From Winogradskyella sp. (GTDB lineage: Bacteria; Bacteroidota; Bacteroidia; Flavobacteriales; Flavobacteriaceae): a stretch of DNA of 42,705 nucleotides. The stretch's first letter is position 1. Each line of letters begins with the position of its first letter. Positions 14,358 through 22,274 of the stretch are shown piece after piece. The notes under the pieces are model-generated. The model saw nothing but the letters and a program-made list of their open reading frames with translations. It did no database searches and had not been told where the DNA came from. The position numbers were made by a program, and so were the translations under genes. The stretch spans positions 1 to 42,705 of the forward strand of contig NZ_JABDQL010000069.1 of assembly GCF_013042245.1 (NCBI RefSeq), in the 5' to 3' direction.

Positions 14358-16943
14358 CTAACAGCCAGAATCTACAATTAGTTGAATAGGAACGGACGTG
14401 TAACATCCACTCAAATTTTCAACCCTTACATATACAGTATCTGGACTATTCAAATTTTGATAAGCACTAGAGTTTTGTATTGGATTATTGTTATTGCTAG
14501 CATCATCTTGAGTTAAATGATATGTTATAGTAACATCCATTATTAGGTTATCATTAATAATCTGTTCATTTAATGAATTTAGATTAAAAACAGCAAACCC
14601 ATCCGAGTTACCATCACATTCAGTAATCGATAAATTTGAAAAAACAGCAGGAGATTCTATTAGTTGAAGCTCAAGAGAGGATATTGTAAAATCTCCGTTT
14701 GTGTCTTCAACTCTTACTGATAAGATATTTGGTTCTCCAAATGAATAAGAATAAGGAGAAGATAAAGCATTAATGTTTGATACCGCTTCGGCTTCTGTTA
14801 TATGATAAGAAATTGTCCCGCTTTGACTATTTAAATAAAAAGAGTCCATAGAAATTAAGTCAAAGTTAGCAATGCCAGACCCGCCAAAATCACAAGCGGA
14901 TATTATTTCTGTATTTGGATTATTATTACCTTGATTGTTTGGGTCATTGGGGTCGTTAGGATTACTAACCCCTTCTGTAATTAAAATAGTGATTGGGTCA
15001 TCAACGCCAGTGATTTCTTCACAATTCGTTAAACCGTCGTTATCATCATCGGCTGATGATACAAATAAGGTAATTGATGAAAACCCAATTCTTTGACTTA
15101 AACTATTCTCTGCTCTTACAGTGATTGAGGGGTTTAAAACAGCATCTTCAAAGCTTAAAAGATAGGTCATCTGCATAGCATTGTTTTCTGATAATGCATC
15201 ATCCATACTTTCAAAAAATGAGTATGATGTGTTTTCTGCCTGATATAAATCTTCTAATAAATAGAATACTTGATTACATCCGTCTCCTAATAAATCTAAA
15301 TCAGAAAGATTAAAGTCATTATTATCTAAATAATCCATAGTGCCATCACCATCTGTATCGTCATTTCTTGGGTCATTATCACCATTGTAGTTTTCGCCTA
15401 TGGTGTTGACTCCGTCTCCATCATCATCGGGGTCTAGATAATTTGGTAAACCATCATTATCTGTATCGTCATTTTCAAGGTTACCATCGTTATTCACATC
15501 TTCATTGATATCAAGAATACTGTCATTATCGCTATCAGTTAAGATATTACACGATGTAATTGTTCCTAATTCGATAATCGAAGTATCAACGTTAATAAAA
15601 CCAGTAATAATTTCCGAACTTTGATTATTTTCCAAGTCCACGAATACTACAGAATAATTAGTTTCATCTCCACAATTATTGAAATTATAATCAATAATTC
15701 CGTTTTGTATAGAAATTATTTCAGTATTACCATTATCGCCTAAGGAGAGTTGTAAATAACCATTTTGAACAATTTCCCCATCACAATTAAGAAATTCCCC
15801 ATTAAAATTAATGTCATTAATCCAATCTACAACAACAGTTGTGTTCAAATCGAAAGAAAAAGGACCTATTGTTGTAGTAAAATTTTCTTCAGGGCAAATA
15901 TTATTAAAAACAGTAATAGTCAATTCTTTATCTTTAGGCACCAAACCACAATCAGTACCTGATTTGTCTGTGTAACCAGACCCAGTAGTGCTTTCATTAT
16001 TTATTTTAATAGAAAAATCATTGAAGGATAAAGGGCTTCCGTTGACATCACGTAAAGTGATGCATAGGTTTACGGCTGGATAAGGAAAATCATAGTTCCA
16101 AAACGAAAAGTGACTAACATTACCAATGTAAAAATTACCCTCTAAAGTCGCTTCACCTTCTTCAATCCAATAGCCTTTTTCATCGTCAAAATTCCATAAT
16201 GGCATTATTGCAGGCGGATTTATAGTGTTATTTGCTAATGGGATTTTAATCTGCGCAGTACTATTATCAGCAAGCTGAAGCGATTCATCTCCAATTGAAA
16301 ATAACTCGACCGCTACCATACCGTAAGTTTCTAGAGCTACTGGGTTTCCATTTAAATTTTGAGCATATAGCATTCCAGGCATCATCATTGTCATATCACT
16401 ATCGTCAGGATTTAAATGCTTTAGAACAACCTTAACATCGCCATTATACTCAGCGCCGTTTGCTGTCTGAAAGTTACCATCAAAAGTAACAGAGGCACCA
16501 TTTCCTAAATTGACTTCAGCTATTACACCAGATGAAATAGTTGCAGTAATATCTTCTTTCAATAACATGATTTCAACTTGATTTACTTCAGTAATTGACG
16601 GTACTAAACTCCTAGAACCGTCTATATAGCCAGCTTTTCTTGCAGTGATGTAAGCAAAGTTTTCAAAGGCATTAGCGTCTTTAATAGAAAAAACACCAAA
16701 TGCATCTGTGGTTGTCGTTGTAGAACCAACTATGATTGATACACCTTCGAGAGGCATTTTGTCTTCATCAACAATTCTTCCAAAGAAGTCAGCAGTAACT
16801 TGCGAACCAAAATTTTCTTCAAAATTTACAGGAATAGGTGTTGGGTTTTCACCATTTGGTGTACTTAAATCTACAGGTTCGTTGACACAAGAAAAAAAGA
16901 CAATTAAAAAACAACAAGAAATATACTTAGTAAAGGTTTTCAT
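14358..16943 (-). CDS. Large surface lipoprotein with CarboxypepD-regulatory-like domain and calcium-binding (TSP3-like) repeats
   Basis: An 861-residue protein with a lipoprotein signal peptide (YISCCFLIVFFSC, lipid-attached Cys near residue 19). It has a carboxypeptidase-regulatory-like beta domain at about 50-130 (ADFFGRIVDEDKMPLEGVSI). A beta-rich central region follows (130-460). Next come thrombospondin-type-3-like Asp-rich repeats at about 469-545 and 629-645 (DSDNDSILDINED, DTDNDGLPNYLDPDDDGDGV), which bind Ca2+ in relatives. At the C-terminus are two copies of a module with TYHLT..DA...VRVEN (about 715-790 and 800-861). This module usually repeats in flavobacterial surface proteins that end in a gliding/type IX sorting domain. 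Here the protein stops at LIVDSGC without such a domain, so attachment would be by the lipid anchor. The substrate or partner is unknown. It lies 101 bp downstream of alkB on the same strand. Confidence 0.82.
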   Translation of the reverse strand: MKTFTKYISCCFLIVFFSCVNEPVDLSTPNGENPTPIPVNFEENFGSQVTADFFGRIVDEDKMPLEGVSIIVGSTTTTTDAFGVFSIKDANAFENFAYITARKAGYIDGSRSLVPSITEVNQVEIMLLKEDITATISSGVIAEVNLGNGASVTFDGNFQTANGAEYNGDVKVVLKHLNPDDSDMTMMMPGMLYAQNLNGNPVALETYGMVAVELFSIGDESLQLADNSTAQIKIPLANNTINPPAIMPLWNFDDEKGYWIEEGEATLEGNFYIGNVSHFSFWNYDFPYPAVNLCITLRDVNGSPLSFNDFSIKINNESTTGSGYTDKSGTDCGLVPKDKELTITVFNNICPEENFTTTIGPFSFDLNTTVVVDWINDINFNGEFLNCDGEIVQNGYLQLSLGDNGNTEIISIQNGIIDYNFNNCGDETNYSVVFVDLENNQSSEIITGFINVDTSIIELGTITSCNILTDSDNDSILDINEDVNNDGNLENDDTDNDGLPNYLDPDDDGDGVNTIGENYNGDNDPRNDDTDGDGTMDYLDNNDFNLSDLDLLGDGCNQVFYLLEDLYQAENTSYSFFESMDDALSENNAMQMTYLLSFEDAVLNPSITVRAENSLSQRIGFSSITLFVSSADDDNDGLTNCEEITGVDDPITILITEGVSNPNDPNDPNNQGNNNPNTEIISACDFGGSGIANFDLISMDSFYLNSQSGTISYHITEAEAVSNINALSSPYSYSFGEPNILSVRVEDTNGDFTISSLELQLIESPAVFSNLSITECDGNSDGFAVFNLNSLNEQIINDNLIMDVTITYHLTQDDASNNNNPIQNSSAYQNLNSPDTVYVRVENLSGCYTSVPIQLIVDSGC

Positions 16944-17044
16944 ATTTGATTGATTGAATAATAGTTTGTAAATGTAAGAAAATCAGACGCAATTGTTAAT
17001 TTACCAATGGTTTGAAGTATAAATATCTAGAACCTAAATTTAGG

Positions 17045-18091
17045 TTAACTTAGTATCATCTCTTTTGGCACACGCTTATTCATAATTTTAAACCAAAGTG
17101 GCGGCAACAAGGCAATGACCATGGAGGTTGGATATCCGTAAGGCATCTGTGGACTCTTGTCATGGCAGTCTAAAACTTGATATTTCTTTGAAGACTTGTA
17201 GTGGTGGTCGCTATGGCGAGTTAATTCGTACAAGACAATGCGCCCGATAACGTGGTTAGAGTTCCAAGAGTGTATTTCTCTAATACGCTCGTAACGTCCA
17301 GTTTTGGTTTTCATCCTCATTAAACCATAATGCTCAATATAATTAACGGTTTCAAGCAGAACAAAGCCAACAATACCAGAAAGAAGCGCAAACCATAATC
17401 CCGTGATTGAACACACAGCAAATACAAGAGTTAAATACCCTAATTGAAGAGTAAGGTACCAAAACATGTCATTATTTAAGGAGAAGAATGAGTCATTAAT
17501 ATTCTTCAATAATTTTTTCTGAATGCACCAAGCGCCAAAATATTGACGAATTGTTGAGGTTAGCCAGAAAGAATAAACAGACTGGTTATACCTTGCTGTT
17601 GCTGGGTCTTCTGGAGTTGCTGCATGCAAATGGTGGCCGTAATTATGTTCAATAAAAAAGTGCATGTAATATGATGGCAGAAGTAAAGCCTTGCCAATAA
17701 AACGTTCTTTTGTAGTTTGGCGGTGGCCAAGTTCGTGTGCTACGTTAATACCATTAACTCCCAAAACAATTCCTACAGAAAAAACAAGACCGACGAATTC
17801 ATAAGTCTCTAGGCTTGTATTTAAAACGGTAAATAATCCGTAACCAAGAATTCCAAAAACGACGGGTAAGTTGAGGTATAACAACCAATCAAAAACCTTA
17901 CGTGTTAATCTACTTTCGACCTCTTCTTCTGAAAAATTATCGGTGCTAACAGGAAAAATAAGTTCTAAAACAGGGATACAAACAAAGGCAAAAACAGGTG
18001 TAAACCAAGCCCAGTAGCCTTGCAAATTAACAGCCAAAAAGGCAGTTATAGGAATGAGGAATGCAGCTAAATATTTAAGGTCCTTCATCAC
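17045..18091 (-). CDS. alkB: AlkB-type integral-membrane non-haem diiron alkane/fatty-acyl hydroxylase
   Basis: A 348-residue membrane enzyme with about six hydrophobic helices and the full histidine cluster of the AlkB branch of the fatty-acid-desaturase superfamily: HELGHR (H119-H123), HNYGHHLHAATPEDPATAR (H149-H154), NYIEHYGL (H254) and HSDHHYKSSKKYQVL (H293-H297). Family enzymes insert oxygen into the terminal carbon of alkanes using electrons from rubredoxin. Neither a rubredoxin fusion nor a rubredoxin gene is in the window. Many marine Flavobacteriaceae carry such genes without proof of alkane growth, so the natural substrate is open. Two adjacent ATG codons open the gene. A perfect 16-bp palindrome lies 25 bp upstream and may be an operator. 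The lipoprotein gene follows downstream. Confidence 0.88.
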   Translation of the reverse strand: MMKDLKYLAAFLIPITAFLAVNLQGYWAWFTPVFAFVCIPVLELIFPVSTDNFSEEEVESRLTRKVFDWLLYLNLPVVFGILGYGLFTVLNTSLETYEFVGLVFSVGIVLGVNGINVAHELGHRQTTKERFIGKALLLPSYYMHFFIEHNYGHHLHAATPEDPATARYNQSVYSFWLTSTIRQYFGAWCIQKKLLKNINDSFFSLNNDMFWYLTLQLGYLTLVFAVCSITGLWFALLSGIVGFVLLETVNYIEHYGLMRMKTKTGRYERIREIHSWNSNHVIGRIVLYELTRHSDHHYKSSKKYQVLDCHDKSPQMPYGYPTSMVIALLPPLWFKIMNKRVPKEMILS

Positions 18092-18116
18092 AATAGGGGT
18101 TTTTAGTTCTGCTAAA

Positions 18117-18132
18117 GATGTTAATTAACATC
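18117..18132. promoter_or_regulatory. Perfect 16-bp palindrome upstream of alkB, putative operator
   Basis: GATGTTAATTAACATC is a perfect inverted repeat located in the divergent gap between alkB (start 18091) and the DUF4175 gene (start 18215). Its position close to alkB suggests a dimeric repressor or activator site. No regulator gene is adjacent, so the protein is unknown. Confidence 0.45.
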
Positions 18133-18214
18133 GAAACGCCTTAAATTAACAGAAACTTATCAAATTTAAATAAATAGTAATAAAAATAAAATTGTAGTTT
18201 AGTAAGTTATTGAA

Positions 18215-21200
18215 GTGATTGTGAGCAATTTTAAAACCATACAAGCCAAAATACAGCAATTTATAAAGAAATTCTACACTAACGAATTGCTAAAAGGAGC
18301 TATTTTGTTTTTTGCCATTGGTGTGTTGTATTTTATGATTACCCTACTGGTTGAATACTTTTTATGGTTAAGTCCAACTTTAAGAACCGCACTGTTTTGG
18401 TTGTTTATCATGGTTGAAGCTACCTTGTTTACGAAGTTTATCATCATTCCACTTGCTAAGTTATTCAATATTAGAAAAGGCATAGATTTTGAAACCGCGT
18501 CAAAATTAATAGGCAATCACTTTCCTGAAGTTGATGATAAATTATTGAACGTCCTTCAGCTTAATCAAAGCGAACATCAGTCAGACTTATTATTGGCAAG
18601 TATTGAGCAAAAATCTGCAGAATTACAGCCAATTCCTTTTCAAACAGCGATAAATTTTAAATCGAGTCTCAAATACTTAAGATATGCCGCAATACCAGTG
18701 ATAATTTTACTATTATCATTTGTTACTGGTAAAATCAATTGGTTTAGCGATGGTTACGAGCGAGTCGTTAATTACCAAACCGCTTATGAGCCACCAGCAC
18801 CGTTTCAGTTTTTTGTGGTCAATGATAAGCTTCAGGCTATAGAAAACAATGACTTTACCTTAATTGTAAAAACGGTTGGTAATGTTATTCCGGACCAAGT
18901 TCAGATTGATTATAATGACCAAACCTATTTTCTACAGGAGAATGCTGCTGGAGAATTTCAGTATGTGTTTAGTCAACCAAAAGAAAATACCATCTTTACA
19001 CTAAAAGCCAACGATGTATTATCTAAAAACTACGAGTTAAGCGTGGTCAATGTGCCAACATTGGTAGGTTTTGATATGGTTTTAGATTATCCAAGCCACA
19101 CCAATAAAAAAGACGAAATATTAAAAAGTACAGGAAGTGCTACAATGCCCGAAGGCACAAAAGTAATCTGGAAAGTTAACACAAAATCCACGTCTCAAGT
19201 TAATATTTACGCCAAAGACACCCTAAATTTTGTACAGGGAGACACGGGGAGTTTTGAAGCTGCAAAACGGCTTTATAACAATTTTAGTTATAGCATAAAT
19301 ACTAGTAATGCAAACCTTGTAGATTATGAAAGCTTAGCCTTTTCCATAAATGTAGTTAAAGATGCTTACCCAGAGTTAGACATTAAGGTTGAAAAGGATT
19401 CTTTAGACCAACAAAGCCTATATTTTTACGGACAAGCCAGTGACGATTACGGATTACGAAAACTCCAATTGGTCTACTATCCTTTAGAAAAGGAGTCTGA
19501 AAAAAAAATAGAGCTAATAACTATATCAAAATCAAATTTTTCAGAGTTTGTTAGCGCATTCCCAGACCAATTGAATATTGAAGAAGGTGTGGCTTACGAG
19601 TTATATTTTGAAGTTTTTGATAATGATGCTTTACATAATTTCAAGACTATAAAAAGCACTGTGTTTAGTTACCGAAAACGAACAAAACAGGAAGAAGAAG
19701 CGAAGCAACTCAAGGAACAAAGCGAAACGATTAAAAACATAAGTAAAACGTTTGAAAAGCTTAAAGAACAAGACAAAAAGCTTGAAGAATTATCTAAAAC
19801 CCAAAAAGAAAAGGAAGCATTAAGCTTCAATGATAAAAAGAAATTTGAAAACTTTCTCAAACGTCAGAAGCAACAAGAAGAGATGATGAAAAACTTCAAT
19901 AAAAAACTTCAAGATAATTTAGAAGAGTTTCAAAAAGAAAAAGAAGATGGAAAGAAAGACGAATTTAAACAAGACCTAAAAGAGCGTCTAAAAGAAAATG
20001 AAGAGCAGCTAAAGAAAGACGAAAAACTTCTTGAAGAGCTCGAAAAAATGACAGAGAAGATAAACAAGGAAGAATTTAGTCAAAAGCTTGAAGAATTAGC
20101 TAAGCAAAACAAAAATAAAAAGCGGAGCATGCAGCAATTGTTAGAATTAACAAAGCGCTTCTACGTTACTAAAAAGCTAGAGAAAATACAGAAGCAACTC
20201 GAAGATATTTCAAAAAAACAAGAAGAGCTTTCTGAAAAGGACCTAAAAGAAAACACAAAAGAAGCCCAAGAAAAATTAAATAAAGAGTTTAAGGATATTC
20301 AAAAATCGATAGAAGATTTGATGAGTGAGAATCGCAAACTCAGAAAACCAGAAGATATAGAGCGAGACAAACTTACTGAAGAAAGTATAAAAGAAGATCA
20401 AAAAGAAGCCAAAGAAAACCTCAATAGCGATGAGCAAAATAAAGCTAAGGAAAAAGAATCGGTGGAGAAGAAAGAAGAACAAAAGCCAATGACGCCTCAG
20501 CAAATGCAAAAGGCAAAGAACAAGCAAAAGGCTGCTGCTAAAAAAATGAAGCAGATGTCTGAAATGATGAAGCAATCGATGATGTCTGGCGGTGGTGGCG
20601 GAGATAAAATGGAAGAAGATGCTGAGACGTTACGTCAAATATTAGACAATCTTATTTTGTTTTCCTTTGATCAAGAAGGTCTAATGAATCGATTTAATGA
20701 GATTGGCATTAATCACAATCAATATGGTAAATACATTGTAAAGCAAAGTAATCTAAAAGAGCATTTTCAACATGTAGACGACAGTCTTTTTGCTTTGTCT
20801 TTGAGAAACCCTAAGATCTCAGAAAAAATAAATGCTCAAATCACTGATGTGTATTTTAATATCGATAAAAGCTTAGGACAACTTACCGAAAATAGAATAT
20901 ATCAAGGTGTCTCATCACAACAATACACTATAACCGCGACAAATACACTTTCAGATATGTTAAGTAACATCCTTGATAATATGGAAATGTCTATGAACAT
21001 GGAGCCCGGTCAAGGAGGCGAAGGAGAAATGCAACTTCAAGATATTATAATGAGTCAAGAAGAACTCAATAAAAAGATGGAGGAGGCTATGGAGAAACTT
21101 AAAGAAGGGGAAAAGCCAGGTAAAAAAGAAGGCGAAGAAGGAGAAAAAGGTGAAAAAGCAAAAAAGCCAGGACAAGAAGGAAAAGAAGGGGAGCTAGGAA

Positions 21201-21787
21201 ATAAGGGTAAAGAAGGAGAGCAGGGAGAGAATGGTGGAGAAGGACAACAGGGTAACAATGGAAAAGAAAGCAAAGGGTCTGAAGGCAAAAACGGACAGAA
21301 TGGCAAAAACGGTAAGGAAACAAACGATGAAGGAGATAATAAAAAAGAAGGTTATGGAGAAGGCGGAAATGAAGAGTTTAACAGAGAGCTTTATAAGATA
21401 TATCAGCAACAGCAACGCTTAAGGCAAGCCCTGCAAGATAAAATTGGCAAAGAGGGTAGTCAAGGCAACGCAGGTGATTTAATAAAGCAGATGGAAGACG
21501 TGGAGCTAGATTTAATTAATAAAGGATTTACAAATCAAACACTCCAAAAAATGATGGATTTACAACACCAATTACTTAAATTGGAAAATGCTACTTTTAC
21601 TCAAGGTGAAGATGAAAAACGTGAATCTAAAACGAATAGAAAAGAGTATAACACCAATTCAAAAAGTCAGATTATCAAAGCCAAAGACTATTTTAATACC
21701 CTAGAAATATTAAACAGACAAGCTTTACCTTTACGTTCTCAATTCAAAAAGAAACTCCAAGATTATTTTAAAAACTCCAATGATTAG
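18215..21787 (+). CDS. DUF4175 family large coiled-coil membrane protein
   Basis: An 1190-residue protein with three membrane helices near the N-terminus (about 27-49, 57-80, 150-170). A beta-rich presumably periplasmic region spans 175-480. A long charged coiled coil runs from about 485 to 800, rich in K, E and Q (KQEEEAKQLKEQSETIKNIS as an example). A helical part (about 810-950) follows, then a Gly/Glu/Lys-rich segment (about 964-1055) with a run of consecutive Gly-X-X triplets, and a helical C-terminus. DUF4175 proteins of this size are widespread in Bacteroidota next to ybeY and mnmG; their function is not known. The start is a GTG at 18215 (another GTG two codons on); no ATG fits upstream. 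It overlaps ybeY by eight bases, so the two are coupled. Confidence 0.82.
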   Translation: MIVSNFKTIQAKIQQFIKKFYTNELLKGAILFFAIGVLYFMITLLVEYFLWLSPTLRTALFWLFIMVEATLFTKFIIIPLAKLFNIRKGIDFETASKLIGNHFPEVDDKLLNVLQLNQSEHQSDLLLASIEQKSAELQPIPFQTAINFKSSLKYLRYAAIPVIILLLSFVTGKINWFSDGYERVVNYQTAYEPPAPFQFFVVNDKLQAIENNDFTLIVKTVGNVIPDQVQIDYNDQTYFLQENAAGEFQYVFSQPKENTIFTLKANDVLSKNYELSVVNVPTLVGFDMVLDYPSHTNKKDEILKSTGSATMPEGTKVIWKVNTKSTSQVNIYAKDTLNFVQGDTGSFEAAKRLYNNFSYSINTSNANLVDYESLAFSINVVKDAYPELDIKVEKDSLDQQSLYFYGQASDDYGLRKLQLVYYPLEKESEKKIELITISKSNFSEFVSAFPDQLNIEEGVAYELYFEVFDNDALHNFKTIKSTVFSYRKRTKQEEEAKQLKEQSETIKNISKTFEKLKEQDKKLEELSKTQKEKEALSFNDKKKFENFLKRQKQQEEMMKNFNKKLQDNLEEFQKEKEDGKKDEFKQDLKERLKENEEQLKKDEKLLEELEKMTEKINKEEFSQKLEELAKQNKNKKRSMQQLLELTKRFYVTKKLEKIQKQLEDISKKQEELSEKDLKENTKEAQEKLNKEFKDIQKSIEDLMSENRKLRKPEDIERDKLTEESIKEDQKEAKENLNSDEQNKAKEKESVEKKEEQKPMTPQQMQKAKNKQKAAAKKMKQMSEMMKQSMMSGGGGGDKMEEDAETLRQILDNLILFSFDQEGLMNRFNEIGINHNQYGKYIVKQSNLKEHFQHVDDSLFALSLRNPKISEKINAQITDVYFNIDKSLGQLTENRIYQGVSSQQYTITATNTLSDMLSNILDNMEMSMNMEPGQGGEGEMQLQDIIMSQEELNKKMEEAMEKLKEGEKPGKKEGEEGEKGEKAKKPGQEGKEGELGNKGKEGEQGENGGEGQQGNNGKESKGSEGKNGQNGKNGKETNDEGDNKKEGYGEGGNEEFNRELYKIYQQQQRLRQALQDKIGKEGSQGNAGDLIKQMEDVELDLINKGFTNQTLQKMMDLQHQLLKLENATFTQGEDEKRESKTNRKEYNTNSKSQIIKAKDYFNTLEILNRQALPLRSQFKKKLQDYFKNSND

Positions 21788-22190
21788 TTTTAACTACGAG
21801 GTCGATTTTAAGCTCAATTCTGAAGATCAAACAGCCACTTGGATTTCCAACTTAATCGAAGAAGAAAATTACAAGGAAGGCGAGATTAATTACATCTTTT
21901 GTTCTGATGAATACCTTCATAAAATAAACGTTGAATTTCTCAATCACGATACGTTTACGGATATTATCAGTTTCGATTATTCTGGAGGAAAAGAGCTACA
22001 CGGAGACATATACATATCCGTTGATAGGGTTAGAGATAACGCTAAAGATTATGAAGTAGATTTTTTAGATGAGCTATTAAGAGTTATGGCTCACGGCGTT
22101 TTACATTACTGTGGTTATAAAGACAAGTCCGATCGCGACGCTACAATCATGCGCTCAAAAGAAGACTACTACCTAAGCCATCGGTTATAA
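21780..22190 (+). CDS. ybeY: Endoribonuclease / rRNA maturation factor YbeY
   Basis: A 136-residue protein of the UPF0054/YbeY family, a metal-dependent RNase required for 16S rRNA 3' end maturation and ribosome quality control. The segment DTFTDIISFDY (about 57-67) and the metal motif HGVLHYCGYKD (H105, H109, D115) are diagnostic. In E. coli the third ligand is His (HGTLHLLGYDH); here that position is Asp, which I believe is common in Bacteroidota. The gene overlaps the end of the DUF4175 gene by eight bases and precedes mnmG by 84 bp, a conserved neighbourhood in this phylum. Confidence 0.93.
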   Translation: MISFNYEVDFKLNSEDQTATWISNLIEEENYKEGEINYIFCSDEYLHKINVEFLNHDTFTDIISFDYSGGKELHGDIYISVDRVRDNAKDYEVDFLDELLRVMAHGVLHYCGYKDKSDRDATIMRSKEDYYLSHRL

Positions 22191-22207
22191 TTATCACATT
22201 TTCAGCG

Positions 22208-22215
22208 TATATTTG
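22208..22215 (+). promoter_or_regulatory. Putative -7 element of mnmG
   Basis: TATATTTG matches TAnnTTTG and lies 59 bases before the mnmG ATG. If used, transcription starts near 22222 and the parS-like palindrome at 22243-22258 falls within the 5' leader. Confidence 0.4.
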
Positions 22216-22242
22216 CAAACTTAAAAAATTTAAACCTAAAAA

Positions 22243-22258
22243 TGTTCCACGTGGAACA
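22243..22258. other. parS-like ParB-binding palindrome, copy 1
   Basis: TGTTCCACGTGGAACA is a perfect 16-bp palindrome differing from the Bacillus parS consensus TGTTTCACGTGAAACA only by one symmetrical base pair in each half. It lies 16 bp upstream of the mnmG ATG. An identical copy follows mnmG. Chromosomal parS sites cluster near the replication origin, where ParB loads. Confidence 0.8.
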
Positions 22259-22274
22259 CTAACAGATATAGTAT

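Noticed and set aside
17031-17046. Perfect palindrome AACCTAAATTTAGGTT at the end of alkB
   Set aside because: It overlaps the stop codon, lacks a U-tract and is very AT-rich; a chance palindrome is likely, so it is not called a terminator or operator.
20960-21415. Several minus-strand open frames opposite the Gly/Glu/Lys-rich part of the DUF4175 gene
   Set aside because: They are antisense to low-complexity codons, giving Phe/Leu/Ser/Pro-rich sequences without any family pattern.
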